From Ascoidea tarda (nom. inval.) (lineage: Eukaryota > Ascomycota > Saccharomycetes > Ascoideales > Ascoideaceae): a stretch of 43,445 bases of DNA. This document shows, piece by piece, positions 17,590 through 27,019 of this stretch. The position numbers and the translations under genes are program-made. The stretch is from the NCBI GenBank assembly GCA_030560485.1, contig JAKTTS010000070.1, forward strand, positions 1-43,445, given 5' to 3'. The notes under the pieces are model-generated. The model ran no database searches. It was not told where the DNA came from and saw nothing but the letters and a program-made list of their open reading frames with translations. Each line of letters opens with the position of its first letter. Position 1 is the stretch's first letter.

Positions 17590-19571
17590 TTATCTTGTAC
17601 GAATAACACCAGCAGAAATCAAAGTCATGATTTTTTTGTATATTTGAGGGTTTTTCATATGATCTTGAAGAGCAGCTGGGTTGTCTCTAGCTTGAGATAA
17701 AATACTTTGCATTATAGGATCTTGTAATATAGTAGTGACTTCAGGGTCTCTGCTAACTCTTTCCATGGTTTGCTCAGGGGTTTCACCTTCGACAGCAGCA
17801 AATCTTTGAGACATTGCTTTTTGGAATAATTGATCAATTTCGTAGCTTGATTTTCCGGCATTAACTTGAGAATCTCTTTCTTTAGCTGCTTCTAAAGTAT
17901 CAAGACAGCCAGTATATTCTTTCATTGCTAATTGAGCATTTGCTTTTCTAATGTAAGCTCTAACGAAGTTTGGATCTTTTTGAATTGCTAAGTTACAATC
18001 TTTGACGGCTTCAGGGAAAGACATTAATTTAGCCAAGGCAGCAGCTCTGTTCGAGTAACCTCTGGCATCGTCTGGAGCTCTTTTGATCATTTCAGTGTAG
18101 GCTTCAACGGCCTTTGGCCAATCTGATTTTGTAAAGTAGTCCTTACCTAATAGTCTTGCTTCCTCAGCCTTTTCAGGATTGACATAAGCTTCAGCTTCTT
18201 GTATTTTAATTTGTTTTTCGACGGATCTTAATTTGTTTAAAACAAGAGGAGTTCTGTGTTCGGTTAATGATTTATCAAAAAAGTAACGAGCTTTTTCAAG
18301 GTCATTGAGCTTTACATAAGCGTTACCGATTCTAGCAAAGGATTTAGCAACAATTTTATAATCGGCTCTTAATTCTCTTCCTTGTTCAATGGCATATTCA
18401 CAAGTTTTGATACAAGTTTCGTATTCTTTTTTCTCAAATTCCGCAGCAGCACGATTATTCAAGTAAGTGATATCATTTTTAAGTTCCCAAGCAGCATCAT
18501 AGTGAGTGATAGCTTCGTCGAATTTACGTTGTTTATACAAGGTGTTACCCAATTGTTTTTCGGCATCAGCTTTAGCAGCCAAGTCTTCTTGTGGTTCTTC
18601 GATGATTTTTTCTGGTTCTGGTTCTGGTTGAGGTTCAGAAACTGGGGGTGGAACACTTTTAGATTTTTCTTCAGGATTTTTCATTTCAATGTCATCGGGT
18701 ATTGAGATTTCAGGATCTTGATCTTCCTTTGGAATAGCTTCTGGTTCCTTTGTAGCAGGTTCGGGAGCTGGAGCCGAGGGATTTGCTTCAGGGGATAAGT
18801 TTGATAAATCAGGCATGTCAAGGTTAATACCTAATATTGCGCCAAAGATGGTCATTAATTTAGGGTCTGATAATAATTGAGTGGCCATTTCTTGAGGATT
18901 TTGTTTGAATTTTAAAACCTTTTCAAGAATAGCAGGGTCTTTCATTAGTTCTCTAGTTTTGGGATTTTTTTTCAAATTTTCAATTAAATTTGGATCATTG
19001 AATTTGTCGGCAAAGCCCAAATCCGGAGCAGAGTTCTTTTCAGTCAATCTTGTTTCGATTTGCTTTAGACCTTGCTTTGCCATTGCGTTATTTGGATCTA
19101 GATTCAAGGCACTTTTAAAGGCGTTTTCAGCTTCGTCCAAGTTGTCCAAACCAAAATGAGCAGCAGCAATTCTATTGTAGCCCTTGGCCCAAGTCTTGTT
19201 GATTTCGACACATTTTTCAGCGTCTTCCAAGGCTTTATCATATTTGTGTAAAGAGGTGAAACAAGCCGAACGATTTGAAAATAAGACGTGATTTGGGGTG
19301 GAAGAAGCAGCGATTGCTTGAGTAAAGTAATCAATTGCTTCGTCGAATTTTTTGGCAGAAAATGCTTTGTTGCCTAAAGCTTTCAACTATAAAATAAGAA
19401 ATATAAACAAAAACAAAAACAAAAGTGGTTAGTAGAATGCAAAAAGAAAAGAGAGAGCCTAGATCGATTTGCAAGAAAAAATTTTCTCCCTAAAATGGGG
19501 AATTGCCAATGGACAATTAAAGGCCATGGGAAAAGCACAGAGCCAACACATACTTCATCAGCACTGGACAT
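17590..19571 (-). CDS. STI1: Hsp90/Hsp70 co-chaperone Sti1 (Hop), one intron
   Basis: TPR adaptor that links Hsp70 to Hsp90 and inhibits Hsp90 ATPase. The gene is spliced: exon 1 (19571-19554) encodes MSSADE and exon 2 (19386-17590) continues LKALGNKAFSAKKF, giving 604 aa, aligned with the S. cerevisiae start MSLTADEYKQQGNAAF. Domains in order: TPR1 (about 1-110), DP1 (about 125-200, NPKTRELMKDP), a Pro/Glu-rich linker, TPR2A (about 270-395), TPR2B (about 400-520, YFTKSDWPKAVEAYTEMIKR) and DP2 with the final NPQIYKKIMTLISAGVIRTR. It is divergent from TIM54, and the shared promoter has a perfect heat-shock element, fitting an Hsf1 target. Confidence 0.96.
19387..19553 (-). other. STI1: STI1 intron (167 nt)
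   Basis: Donor GTATGT at 19553-19548, perfect branch site TACTAAC at 19434-19428, acceptor TATAG ending at 19387. Splicing joins codon 6 to exon 2 in phase 0. Without it exon 2 has no ATG at the correct position. Confidence 0.93.
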
Positions 19572-19695
19572 GTTGAGTGGAGATCAATTCGTGGGATATA
19601 GTATAGAAAGGCAATCGCAGGTAGGACTGGAAAGAAGAAATTAATAAATTGAGGCAAAAACACGAGCACTATATATAACATTTTTCAGAGAGAGG

Positions 19696-19708
19696 GAAAA
19701 TTCTAGAA
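19696..19708 (-). promoter_or_regulatory. Heat-shock element (Hsf1 site)
   Basis: GAAAATTCTAGAA is a perfect three-unit GAAnnTTCnnGAA element, 125 bases upstream of the STI1 ATG. STI1 is an established Hsf1 target in S. cerevisiae. Confidence 0.75.
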
Positions 19709-19733
19709 AAAGTGCGGTGGCGCGGAAAACACA

Positions 19734-19770
19734 TAGTTAAGCGCGGACACAGAGTGCTCGTGCTTAACTA
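19734..19770. repeat. 9-bp inverted repeat in the STI1/TIM54 promoter
   Basis: TAGTTAAGC at 19734-19742 and its exact complement GCTTAACTA at 19762-19770, with a 19-base GC-rich spacer. Could be a dimeric factor site or a hairpin. Confidence 0.7.
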
Positions 19771-19913
19771 CGGAGGCGTGGGCCGCGGTCGGAGGTGAAA
19801 TTTTTTCGTGGAGAAGGAGAAGAAATTGGAGAAAGAGCTGGAAAAGAAGCAAAAGAAACAGAAAAAGCAGGAGAAGAAGAAGAAGAAGAAGAAGACCAGA
19901 CTTGAGCACGAAG

Positions 19914-21515
19914 ATGTCTGAGAGTGTGAAGCAACAGGAGCCTGTTGCAGAGGCAGCGCTGGCAGTGCCAAAACCCAAGCCAAAGGGATACACCAATCCT
20001 GCGTTGAAGATGATGGGCATCAATAGCATTCGTCTTCCTTCCAGGAACTGGATGATATTCTGGTCCCTCTGTGGTGCCATTGGAGGTGGTATATTCTACA
20101 ACTACTACCAGCAGAAGAAGGTTCGTGAAAAGTGGATGAAGTACGTCAAACCATATGGTGACAAGTCCTTCCAGTTGAACAATTTACCACGAACATTGAC
20201 GATATATGTTGCACCACCTCCAGACGACTATTTGGACGAAAGTCTACTGGTGTTTAGAAAGTACATCAAGCCGATTTTGAATGCAGCAGCAGTTGATTTC
20301 ATACTATTTACAGAATCAAGACAGGGCGAGATTCGTTCCAAAGTCGCCCAGGATATCAGAGACATCAGAAAAGAGATAATTCAGCTAGAAAATGATACAA
20401 AAGAAGCTGAAAGGATTCGAGAGAAAGAAAACAGTATATTGAATAAACCAGTTAAGTTTTTTAAATGGTTGTTCTTTAATGGCCATAAAAAGGTAAAAAA
20501 AAGCGAAGAAGAAATTGAAAAGGACAAAAGAGAAGAGTTTTTGCTCAGAGTTAAAGACGCAAAGAATATTCTAGGGCTATATTACAAAAATCAGAATGAA
20601 TTGATCAACAAGCCAGCTGTTTCCGAGGATTCATTGGTTGATGAATACGAACCATATAATACCGGAGGAGTACTATGCATTGGTAGAGGTGCGTATAAAG
20701 AATATATTATAGGACTACAAGAAGGGCTACTAGGACCATTAGAGAATCCTCATGCTGACAAAATAGTTGGAATTGAAGATAATAAACAGAAAAACAAAAT
20801 CGAAGAAGTTCCAGAAGTTCCAAAAGTTAAAGTGTTAAGTTTGGACGATATTAAGAACTCAACTAACGTGGAAATGTCAGCTAATATTTCTGAAATCAAA
20901 TCTGAAAGTAAAAATGATACCAATGAAACTAATGAAACTAATGAAACTAATAATGAAACTAATAATGATAATGAAAAAGTAGAAGAACTTACCGAAAAAC
21001 AAAAAGAAGAAGAAGAGAAAAAAAAAAAAATGATACCATATATAACTAGAGAAAAATTCGAGACTGAAGGAGAATTTTCTAAAGAGTTGTCAAAATATTA
21101 TGAAAACAATAAAATCAGGAAAATTAAAACAAAAGACAATATTCCATCTTTCTTTCAACAGCCAGTTTCGGTGTTCCCAGTTTATAACCTAGTTGGTATC
21201 ACCACATTTCCCAGAAGAATTTACAGATATTACAACAAGCATAAATTGATGGATAGATATGGTGAAATGACGGCTAAAGTAATTGAAAAGAGAATAAGAA
21301 AGTTTGATGTCAATGTTGATAAATTCAGTGCAATTGACGAAGAAGAAGATTGGTCAAAACGATGGGTGAAAAGAGGAATCGAAAACAACAGCGAGTGGCT
21401 CCAGGACTTTGTTATCGACGATAGAGTGGCCAATAAGTTGTGGGTTTACGATTTAGAAGGCCCCATACAGGAGTCTCAAGAAAGTAACTCCACTATCGCT
21501 GACACACAGCTGTGA
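19914..21515 (+). CDS. TIM54: Mitochondrial TIM22 complex subunit Tim54
   Basis: Inner-membrane component of the TIM22 translocase, which inserts carrier proteins, and also linked to Yme1 assembly. The 533-aa protein starts at ATG 19914 (MSESVKQQEP). A matrix-side segment (YTNPALKMMGINSIRLPSRNW) precedes the one membrane span at about residues 45-63 (WMIFWSLCGAIGGGIFYNYY), then comes an intermembrane-space domain with NLPRTLTIYVAPPPDDYLDESL and YIKPILNAAAVDF, both typical of Tim54. A Thr/Asn/Glu-rich insert (NETNETNETNN) lies at about residues 338-355, followed by the conserved FFQQPVSVFPVYNLVGITTFPRRIYRY block. Two or more CTG codons sit at variable positions. Confidence 0.94.
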   Translation: MSESVKQQEPVAEAALAVPKPKPKGYTNPALKMMGINSIRLPSRNWMIFWSLCGAIGGGIFYNYYQQKKVREKWMKYVKPYGDKSFQLNNLPRTLTIYVAPPPDDYLDESLLVFRKYIKPILNAAAVDFILFTESRQGEIRSKVAQDIRDIRKEIIQLENDTKEAERIREKENSILNKPVKFFKWLFFNGHKKVKKSEEEIEKDKREEFLLRVKDAKNILGLYYKNQNELINKPAVSEDSLVDEYEPYNTGGVLCIGRGAYKEYIIGLQEGLLGPLENPHADKIVGIEDNKQKNKIEEVPEVPKVKVLSLDDIKNSTNVEMSANISEIKSESKNDTNETNETNETNNETNNDNEKVEELTEKQKEEEEKKKKMIPYITREKFETEGEFSKELSKYYENNKIRKIKTKDNIPSFFQQPVSVFPVYNLVGITTFPRRIYRYYNKHKLMDRYGEMTAKVIEKRIRKFDVNVDKFSAIDEEEDWSKRWVKRGIENNSEWLQDFVIDDRVANKLWVYDLEGPIQESQESNSTIADTQL

Positions 21516-21897
21516 TTGGTCCGTTGCGAGCTATCTTATTATGTACATAGGGCTCTAATAAACATTAAGAAACAATAGACGGGCGTGATCCAGCATTTTC
21601 CTGCAGCATGTCCGCACGTAGTGTCATGTAGACAGATGCGTATTATACATATAATTGCGCTGCGGGTAAACCACTTCCCTTTTCTCCCTGAGCTTTGAGT
21701 TTGGTTATCTTTTAATTCACTTCTTTTCTCTGTCTCTCTGTTTTTATGCTACTATTGCTTTAATTCCATTAGCTTTGCACTTTTATTGGTTTTTTGGGGG
21801 AGTATTTATATTACTGTATTTCTGAATTGCCATTCATCTTCAACTAGGCCATCTGTTTACCGTTGTTTCAGTGTATAAGTGTGTTGTGCTACAAAAA
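21516..21897. other. Intergenic between TIM54 and NudC-like gene
   Basis: About 380 bases with the TIM54 3' end and the promoter of the next + strand gene. A T/C-rich stretch at about 21700-21800 is typical of a yeast leader. No other feature seen. Confidence 0.5.
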
Positions 21898-22539
21898 ATG
21901 TCTGATCTAAATAATGAGGTTGATAATTCTCCTGAAGCTATCGCAAAGGAAAAAGCTGAACAAGCTGCTTTAGGTTATGAGTGGAAGCAGACCCTTGAGG
22001 ACGTTACTGTAACAATTCAAGCTCCTGGTGGGACTAGAGCGAAAAATTTGAAGATAGAAATCAAAAAGGATAGGTTGTTTGTCAAAATCTTATCAACTGA
22101 CAATCTAGTTATCGACGATAGCTTGTTTAGTAATATTGACTACTCCGAATCAACTTGGTCAATCATCGACAGAAAGGAAGTGGAAATCACATTGGTCAAG
22201 TACAAAAAAGAATGGTGGCCCCATGTAGTTAATTCTGCACCAAAAATTGATGTCAGAAGAATTGAGCCTGAAGTCTCCAAAATCAGTGATCTCGACGATG
22301 AATCAAAGGCAATGGTCAACAAAATGTTGTGGGAACAACAAGAAAAACAAAAACTAAACCATGACTTGAAACATGGAAAGAACAACACCAGTGATAGCGA
22401 TATCAACAATCTTTTGGATAAAAACAATTTCAACTCAACTGATGGTGGGGTCTTATCTGATAAGCAAAAGTACGATATCTTGGAGAGGTTCAAGACTCAG
22501 CACCCAGAATTGGACTTTTCAAAGGCCAACATTGCTTAA
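21898..22539 (+). CDS. NudC-family CS-domain protein
   Basis: CS (p23-like) domain protein of the nuclear-movement NudC family, which acts with Hsp90 and dynein/Lis1 pathways in other fungi. The 213-aa protein begins at ATG 21898 (MSDLNNEVDN). The CS domain runs from about residue 25 to 115: YEWKQTLEDVTVTIQAPGGT, KNLKIEIKKDRLFVKI, STWSIIDRKEVEITLVKYKK, WWPHVV. After it come the NudC-specific blocks PKIDVRRIEPE, DLDDESKAMVNKMLWEQQEK and the C-terminal FKTQHPELDFSKANI. S. cerevisiae lacks a clear NudC, while many other fungi keep it, so presence here argues for a lineage outside Saccharomycetaceae. Dynein-dependent nuclear positioning is the likely role. Confidence 0.9.
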   Translation: MSDLNNEVDNSPEAIAKEKAEQAALGYEWKQTLEDVTVTIQAPGGTRAKNLKIEIKKDRLFVKILSTDNLVIDDSLFSNIDYSESTWSIIDRKEVEITLVKYKKEWWPHVVNSAPKIDVRRIEPEVSKISDLDDESKAMVNKMLWEQQEKQKLNHDLKHGKNNTSDSDINNLLDKNNFNSTDGGVLSDKQKYDILERFKTQHPELDFSKANIA

Positions 22540-23248
22540 GAATTCCCTATCCACGCTTCTTTTATATTTTTTATAATCCATTGTGCATTTTAACTCCATC
22601 TTTATAACTTTCATCACTTCGATCACTTTTCTCGCACCAATTCGTGCAACTTTAATACTCGATTTCTAATTACTAAGCTAATATTTTTCAATATGTCTCC
22701 TTCCTACGTATTCTCCTGTTTTTACAGGGATCCACCCATACGTTATGCCGAAACTACTGAACATGTCCCGCAAACGGAGATTTCTCCCACAATTTCTTTG
22801 AATCACTAAATATTTCAAATTCAATGTCTCTGATAAATTGAAATAACTTTCATTGGTTTTATCCAAAATTTGTTCGTTTTGTCTCCAAAAAGTGCAATTC
22901 AAACTGTTTTCTCTTGATTTTCTGCAAGAATTTCACTTTTTAGTCGAGTTTTATGAGGCTATCACTGTGTTGAAATTTGCGATTGAAAAGTGTGGATTAA
23001 CCTTATCATTTTCCTCGAAATGTTTTCAATTCTCATCTCATTTACAAAGTAGCTCAGTAATTCGAGTAGTAGAATGACAAATGGCGATGGCTGTTTTGAA
23101 TTGTCTTCGATAAAATTGCTCTATATAAACATGTTTGAATACCTTGACGTTGCTTCAGTTCTCTTCATCTTTAGCCTTTTTCTCTCTAAGAACCACAATC
23201 CTTAATTACCATCTTATTTAGCATCCACTTCCCCCAGTTCCATACAAA
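22540..23248. other. Intergenic between NudC-like and GST-like genes
   Basis: About 710 bases between two + strand genes. Two overlapping 74-codon frames on opposite strands lack convincing starts or domains. A C/T-rich leader directly precedes the GST-like ATG. Confidence 0.5.
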
Positions 23249-23887
23249 ATGTCTGACTACCAATTGTTTCTTGCTTCAACCACCAATGGAAGAAAAATCA
23301 CTGTTTTAGTCGAGCTTTTAAACATCCAATCGAAAGTTGAAATCATCACCATCGATCTCGCTAAAAAAGAACAAAAGGAAGACTGGTTCCTTAAAATCAA
23401 TCCAAATGGTAAAATTCCTGCTTTAGCATCAAAGGACTCTTCAAACCCTTTCTATTTAAGTGAAAGTAATGCCATCTCGCAATTCTTAGTCTCAAAATAT
23501 GATACTGAAAACAAATTCTCTTATCCAGTCAACTCCAGCAACTACTTTAAAACTCTAGAACTCTCTTTATTTCAAGTCAGTGCTTTAGCCCCAGTTCAAG
23601 GGAAAATCTTTGGTGTTATTAGAAACCAATTACATTTATCTGAAGGCGATGTTAATGACTTGTACACTGAAATCAAAAGAGTCTACCAGGTCCTTGAAGA
23701 TGTCTTAAAATCAAACAACACCGGCTTCTTAGTTGGTGATAAATTGACCATTGCTGAGGTCTTTGTTCTCCCATGGATTGAAAAGGCTGCTTTTTCAAAG
23801 ATTGATTTGACCCAATTTCCTTTATTAAATGATTTATTAAAGAGATCTTTACAAGTTCCTGAAATCGCAAAAGGTCTTGCATATTAA
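23249..23887 (+). CDS. Glutathione S-transferase-like protein
   Basis: Soluble GST-fold protein of 212 aa, near the Ure2/theta or yeast-specific GST branch. The N-terminal thioredoxin-like domain (about 1-80) has NGRKITVLVELLNI, KINPNGKIPALA with the cis-proline, and the SESNAISQFLV motif that holds the glutathione gamma-glutamyl group. The C-terminal helical domain (about 90-205) carries GFLVGDKLTIAEVFVLPW, the usual N-capping box. Catalytic residue is probably Ser or Asn near the N-terminus (STTNGRK). Substrate unknown; detoxification or peroxide defence likely. The next gene downstream, on the other strand, is a metallothionein, so two stress functions are adjacent. Confidence 0.87.
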   Translation: MSDYQLFLASTTNGRKITVLVELLNIQSKVEIITIDLAKKEQKEDWFLKINPNGKIPALASKDSSNPFYLSESNAISQFLVSKYDTENKFSYPVNSSNYFKTLELSLFQVSALAPVQGKIFGVIRNQLHLSEGDVNDLYTEIKRVYQVLEDVLKSNNTGFLVGDKLTIAEVFVLPWIEKAAFSKIDLTQFPLLNDLLKRSLQVPEIAKGLAY

Positions 23888-23980
23888 TTGGAATTTTAGT
23901 TGTTTACACTTGTTTAATAAATAGATTGTTATAAATTTTATTCAAAGTCGTTCATTTAATATTCTTTATATATAAAAAAT

Positions 23981-24010
23981 TGAAATAAATTGAAATAAAT
24001 TGAAATAAAT
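23981..24010. repeat. 10-bp tandem repeat (TGAAATAAAT)
   Basis: Three exact copies of TGAAATAAAT in the 3' spacer between the GST-like gene and the metallothionein gene. Confidence 0.8.
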
Positions 24011-24132
24011 TGAATTGGAATTCGCACAAACTAATCATAAAAAACACACAAATTTAACAACCATCAACGAAATGAAATGAAAATATACTTGATAAATCAC
24101 CGTTTTTCTTTCATATAACTTCATTAAACATT

Positions 24133-24213
24133 TTAATGAGACGATCCACAAGATGAACAGCTTGAAGTACAGTGACATTCAGAATCACCACAACATGAAC
24201 AACCTTTACCCAT
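24133..24213 (-). CDS. Small copper-type metallothionein (26 aa)
   Basis: A 26-residue ORF with 7 cysteines, from ATG 24213 to TAA 24133. Its beginning reads MGKGCSCCGDSECHC and it ends CGSSH. Cysteines are at positions 5, 7, 8, 13, 15, 19 and 22, giving CxC, CC and CxC groups; the rest is mainly Ser and Gly with one His in a CHC group and a terminal His. Length, Cys number and Gly/Ser background resemble the Neurospora crassa copper metallothionein (also about 26 aa with 7 Cys). Likely role: binding Cu(I) or other soft metals in the cytosol. It has its own TATA box at 24344-24351. I found no clear Ace1/Amt1 site. Too short for usual ORF calling, but the composition is hard to explain otherwise. 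Confidence 0.85.
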   Translation of the reverse strand: MGKGCSCCGDSECHCTSSCSSCGSSH

Positions 24214-25339
24214 TATGAATTGACTTGACTTAATTTGATTTGATTTGAATTAGCAATTGAAACTATGCAAATAAACTTGTAATTGTAAGAAACACACTTA
24301 TAAAATGAATAAAAGCAATAAAAAATTGTAAGAAATTAACCCATTTATATACTATTTGTTTCTTAAAAGGTTTCCTACAATAAAACTGCTATTTCAACAA
24401 ATGTTTAATGCTAATAGTTTGAGCTATTTAATCCCCAGCTTCAAAACCCATAAATAATCTTGAAATGTATAAAACTTCTCAATGAACCAGAGTAATATTT
24501 CTTTTAAGTTCGAAAATATAATATTGATCACAGATTAAAGCTAAAAACGAAAAAAACAATTAAATTAAGCTATTTATCCTTAAACTGATTACATTCAAAG
24601 CACAAGAGATTGGTTAAAAAAGTCCTTTTCTTCGGAGCTGTTTTGTCCGAAGAGTTATTCGCAAACAAGTCCTTGGAAAGTCTTTATTATTCATTAACAT
24701 CGATCTATTATCTATTTGGAATTATAGTTCTAAAAGTTAGAGTTAAAAGGCCTGCTTATAAAAAAAAAGAAAAACATTGCAAGAAAAAAAAATTAAAAAC
24801 TAGAAAATGAAATATGAAGTATGAGAATAAGTCAAGTTAAAATCAAAGATCGAATGAAATTAGTTCAACTCTTTATTTGACATAATTTTATTAAAAAATA
24901 AGAAGTTAATCTAATTTTTAAACTGAAACACACCAAACATTCAGCTACCTGAATACAAATGAAAGATATTGAGTCAAACCAGTAGATATAATGAGATATT
25001 AAAAAAATGCACCAAAATAAATTGAAAAATATAACTAGTAAAGGGTGAAGATAATTGCAAGACTATTATCGCACTCAGTTAGATTTCACTGTCATAAGTT
25101 TCCATTAAATTTCAAAAAACAAAAAGTAAAAAGAATTTTCAAGTGTAAATTAAAAAAAAAAAAAAATTAACAAAACAAAGTTAATAAAACAAAATTTAAG
25201 CACAAATTAAACCAAGCCTTTAAAACCTCTCTTTCTGATAACTGAGCATCACTATAATTATAATATTTTATAATATAATATACTTGACAGTATATTCAAT
25301 GGAAAAATTTATTTTTTTCTTTATAAGATGAAAATAGAT
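24214..25339. other. Intergenic: metallothionein promoter and SPX-RING 3' end
   Basis: About 1.1 kb of AT-rich sequence. The left part is the metallothionein upstream region; the right part, with A-runs (25150-25165) and AT clusters (25255-25290), is the 3' end of the SPX-RING gene. A 66-codon frame at 24610 lacks an ATG and is Lys-rich by composition. Confidence 0.5.
24344..24351 (-). promoter_or_regulatory. TATA box of the metallothionein gene
   Basis: Reads TATATAAA on the minus strand, about 131 bases upstream of the ATG at 24213, a usual distance for inducible yeast promoters. Confidence 0.5.
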
Positions 25340-27019
25340 TCACTGAATTAAACAAGAAGATTTGCCAATAAGGGCCTCACATTGTTCTTTGGCGATTTCG
25401 TTTTCAGTTTCTTTCTGTTTAGCTTTACTTTCCTTTGGAAAGTATAATTTCAAGAACTCCATTGTCTCTAAATCTAAATTTGAATGGTCAGCAATTAATA
25501 CGTTGTTTTTTCTACAAATGGGACAAGCATCTTTTCTTAATTTTTGTAGTTTGACCAAACATCTAATACAAAAGATGTGACTACAGTCTAGTTTGACAGG
25601 TTTGAAACTAATCGAGCAACAAATTGGGCATAAATAGTCGTCTAGCTGAGGAATGATTTTGATAAGTCTTTCTTGAATTTTGAAGAATAAATTGATTGAG
25701 AACGATTGATTGATAAAGGGATCATTAACGTAAAAATTCGGGAATTTGAATTTGATTGATAGAAAAGTTCTTTTATCGAATTTTTTCAATATTTTAGTGA
25801 TGGCTATTTTATTTAAATACTGAAATTCAATCGCTTTAATTAATTCTAGGTTTAAGTTTAAAAACTGATTGAAAATTTGCTTTGATAATTTTTTATTATG
25901 AAATTGGGATAGTAGATCTTTTTTTTGAATTTCGTCAACAAATTTGTAAAAATTTATCTTTGATATAGAATAGTTTAATTCGTTTTTTGAAATAAAATTA
26001 AATTTGAAAAATAATTGATAGCTATTATAAATTTCGAAGATTTGTCGCCACATGTATAAATCATTTCTTTTTCGATATGGAGATGACAAAGATGAGATTT
26101 GGTCACTCAAGTAATTGATTTGTTTAATCATTAAATTTTCTTGGTTGTCTTTCATGGTATCTAAATTTAGGATTTGTTCACTAATGGAGAGAAAAAAAGT
26201 TTGGTCGTAAATTGTATGAACTATTATTTTTGAAGTTTTTGAGTTCTTTAGGTTGTTGAAAGAGATGATGCTTGAATTTAAAGAGTTTGAAGAGTTCGAA
26301 GACAGGGATAGGGAGATGATTGAAGTAGATGAGTTTATTGATTTTTCTTCATTAGTATCATTATTATCATCTGAACTGTTATCTAAATTCATATCGATGT
26401 TGATCCCTGAGCTACTGTTTAACTTATCAACGTTGCTAAGCAGATTATTGTTGAAGGTAACATTTTTGTTAATTTGATTAGAATCATCTATTTCGCTAAT
26501 TTGATTAGAACCATTTATTTCACTAATTTTATTGTTGTTAGTTTGATTATCAAATTCTAATCGTTCAGGTTTCAGTAATAGCTGATTTAATTTCAGCTTA
26601 ATATCAGTTGGCAAATTATCGTAGTTATTTATGATTAGAGATAACTTTGGTCTGACATATGAATCAATTTTTGATAATTTGTAATCAACTAGTACGTTAT
26701 TATCATTATTAATTATATTTTCATTTCTATTTTTATTATTTTTATTTTCATTATTTTCATTATTTTCATTATTTTCATTATTTTCATTATTTTCATTATT
26801 TTCATTATTTTCATTATTTTCATTATTTTCATTTTCATTTTCACTTTCATTTACCAAGTGGTTTTGAATTAAATCCTTTTCTAAGCCAAGTTCATTAAAT
26901 TCTTCAACTAATTTTTTAATAGTTTTCTTTAGTTGCTTATATTGAATAGCATTTTTCTGCCATTCTAGGGGGATTTCATCTTCAGCCAAAGCTTTTTCAA
27001 AAGTTTTTCCAAACTTCAT
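25340..27019 (-). CDS. SPX-domain RING ubiquitin ligase
   Basis: Predicted E3 ubiquitin ligase that senses inositol pyrophosphate/phosphate through SPX. The 559-aa protein starts with a textbook SPX N-terminus (MKFGKTFEKALAEDEIPLEW, then YKQLKKTIKKL). A low-complexity block of (ENN) repeats at about residues 64-92 and Asn/Ser-rich stretches interrupt the SPX region; its later helices are near residues 270-440. A C3HC4 RING is at about residues 463-505: CPICCSISFKPVKLDCSHIF then CIRCL and CPICRKN. SPX-RING proteins include plant NLA and S. pombe Pqr1, which down-regulate phosphate uptake. A similar role in phosphate homeostasis is inferred. Two CTG codons (Leu or Ser by code) lie in a variable stretch near residue 147-154. 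Confidence 0.88.
   Translation of the reverse strand: MKFGKTFEKALAEDEIPLEWQKNAIQYKQLKKTIKKLVEEFNELGLEKDLIQNHLVNESENENENNENNENNENNENNENNENNENNENNENKNNKNRNENIINNDNNVLVDYKLSKIDSYVRPKLSLIINNYDNLPTDIKLKLNQLLLKPERLEFDNQTNNNKISEINGSNQISEIDDSNQINKNVTFNNNLLSNVDKLNSSSGINIDMNLDNSSDDNNDTNEEKSINSSTSIISLSLSSNSSNSLNSSIISFNNLKNSKTSKIIVHTIYDQTFFLSISEQILNLDTMKDNQENLMIKQINYLSDQISSLSSPYRKRNDLYMWRQIFEIYNSYQLFFKFNFISKNELNYSISKINFYKFVDEIQKKDLLSQFHNKKLSKQIFNQFLNLNLELIKAIEFQYLNKIAITKILKKFDKRTFLSIKFKFPNFYVNDPFINQSFSINLFFKIQERLIKIIPQLDDYLCPICCSISFKPVKLDCSHIFCIRCLVKLQKLRKDACPICRKNNVLIADHSNLDLETMEFLKLYFPKESKAKQKETENEIAKEQCEALIGKSSCLIQ
26740..26840. repeat. 9-bp in-frame repeat coding Glu-Asn-Asn
   Basis: About nine or ten tandem 9-bp units (ATTATTTTC on the + strand) inside the SPX-RING gene, coding Glu-Asn-Asn. 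Likely length-polymorphic. Confidence 0.9.

Larger units (their letters stand above)
19572..19913. promoter_or_regulatory. Divergent promoter STI1 / TIM54
   Basis: A 342-base spacer between divergent genes. It contains a heat-shock element, an inverted repeat (both listed), a GC-rich block at about 19710-19795 and a purine-rich AAGAAG run at 19875-19895 forming the TIM54 leader. A sequence-level reason for shared stress response of STI1, and possibly TIM54. Confidence 0.6.

Noticed and set aside
24214-24609. Ace1/Amt1 copper-response sites upstream of the metallothionein
   Set aside because: The only GCTG word seen (about 24434-24440, minus strand) lacks the required T-rich bases before it.
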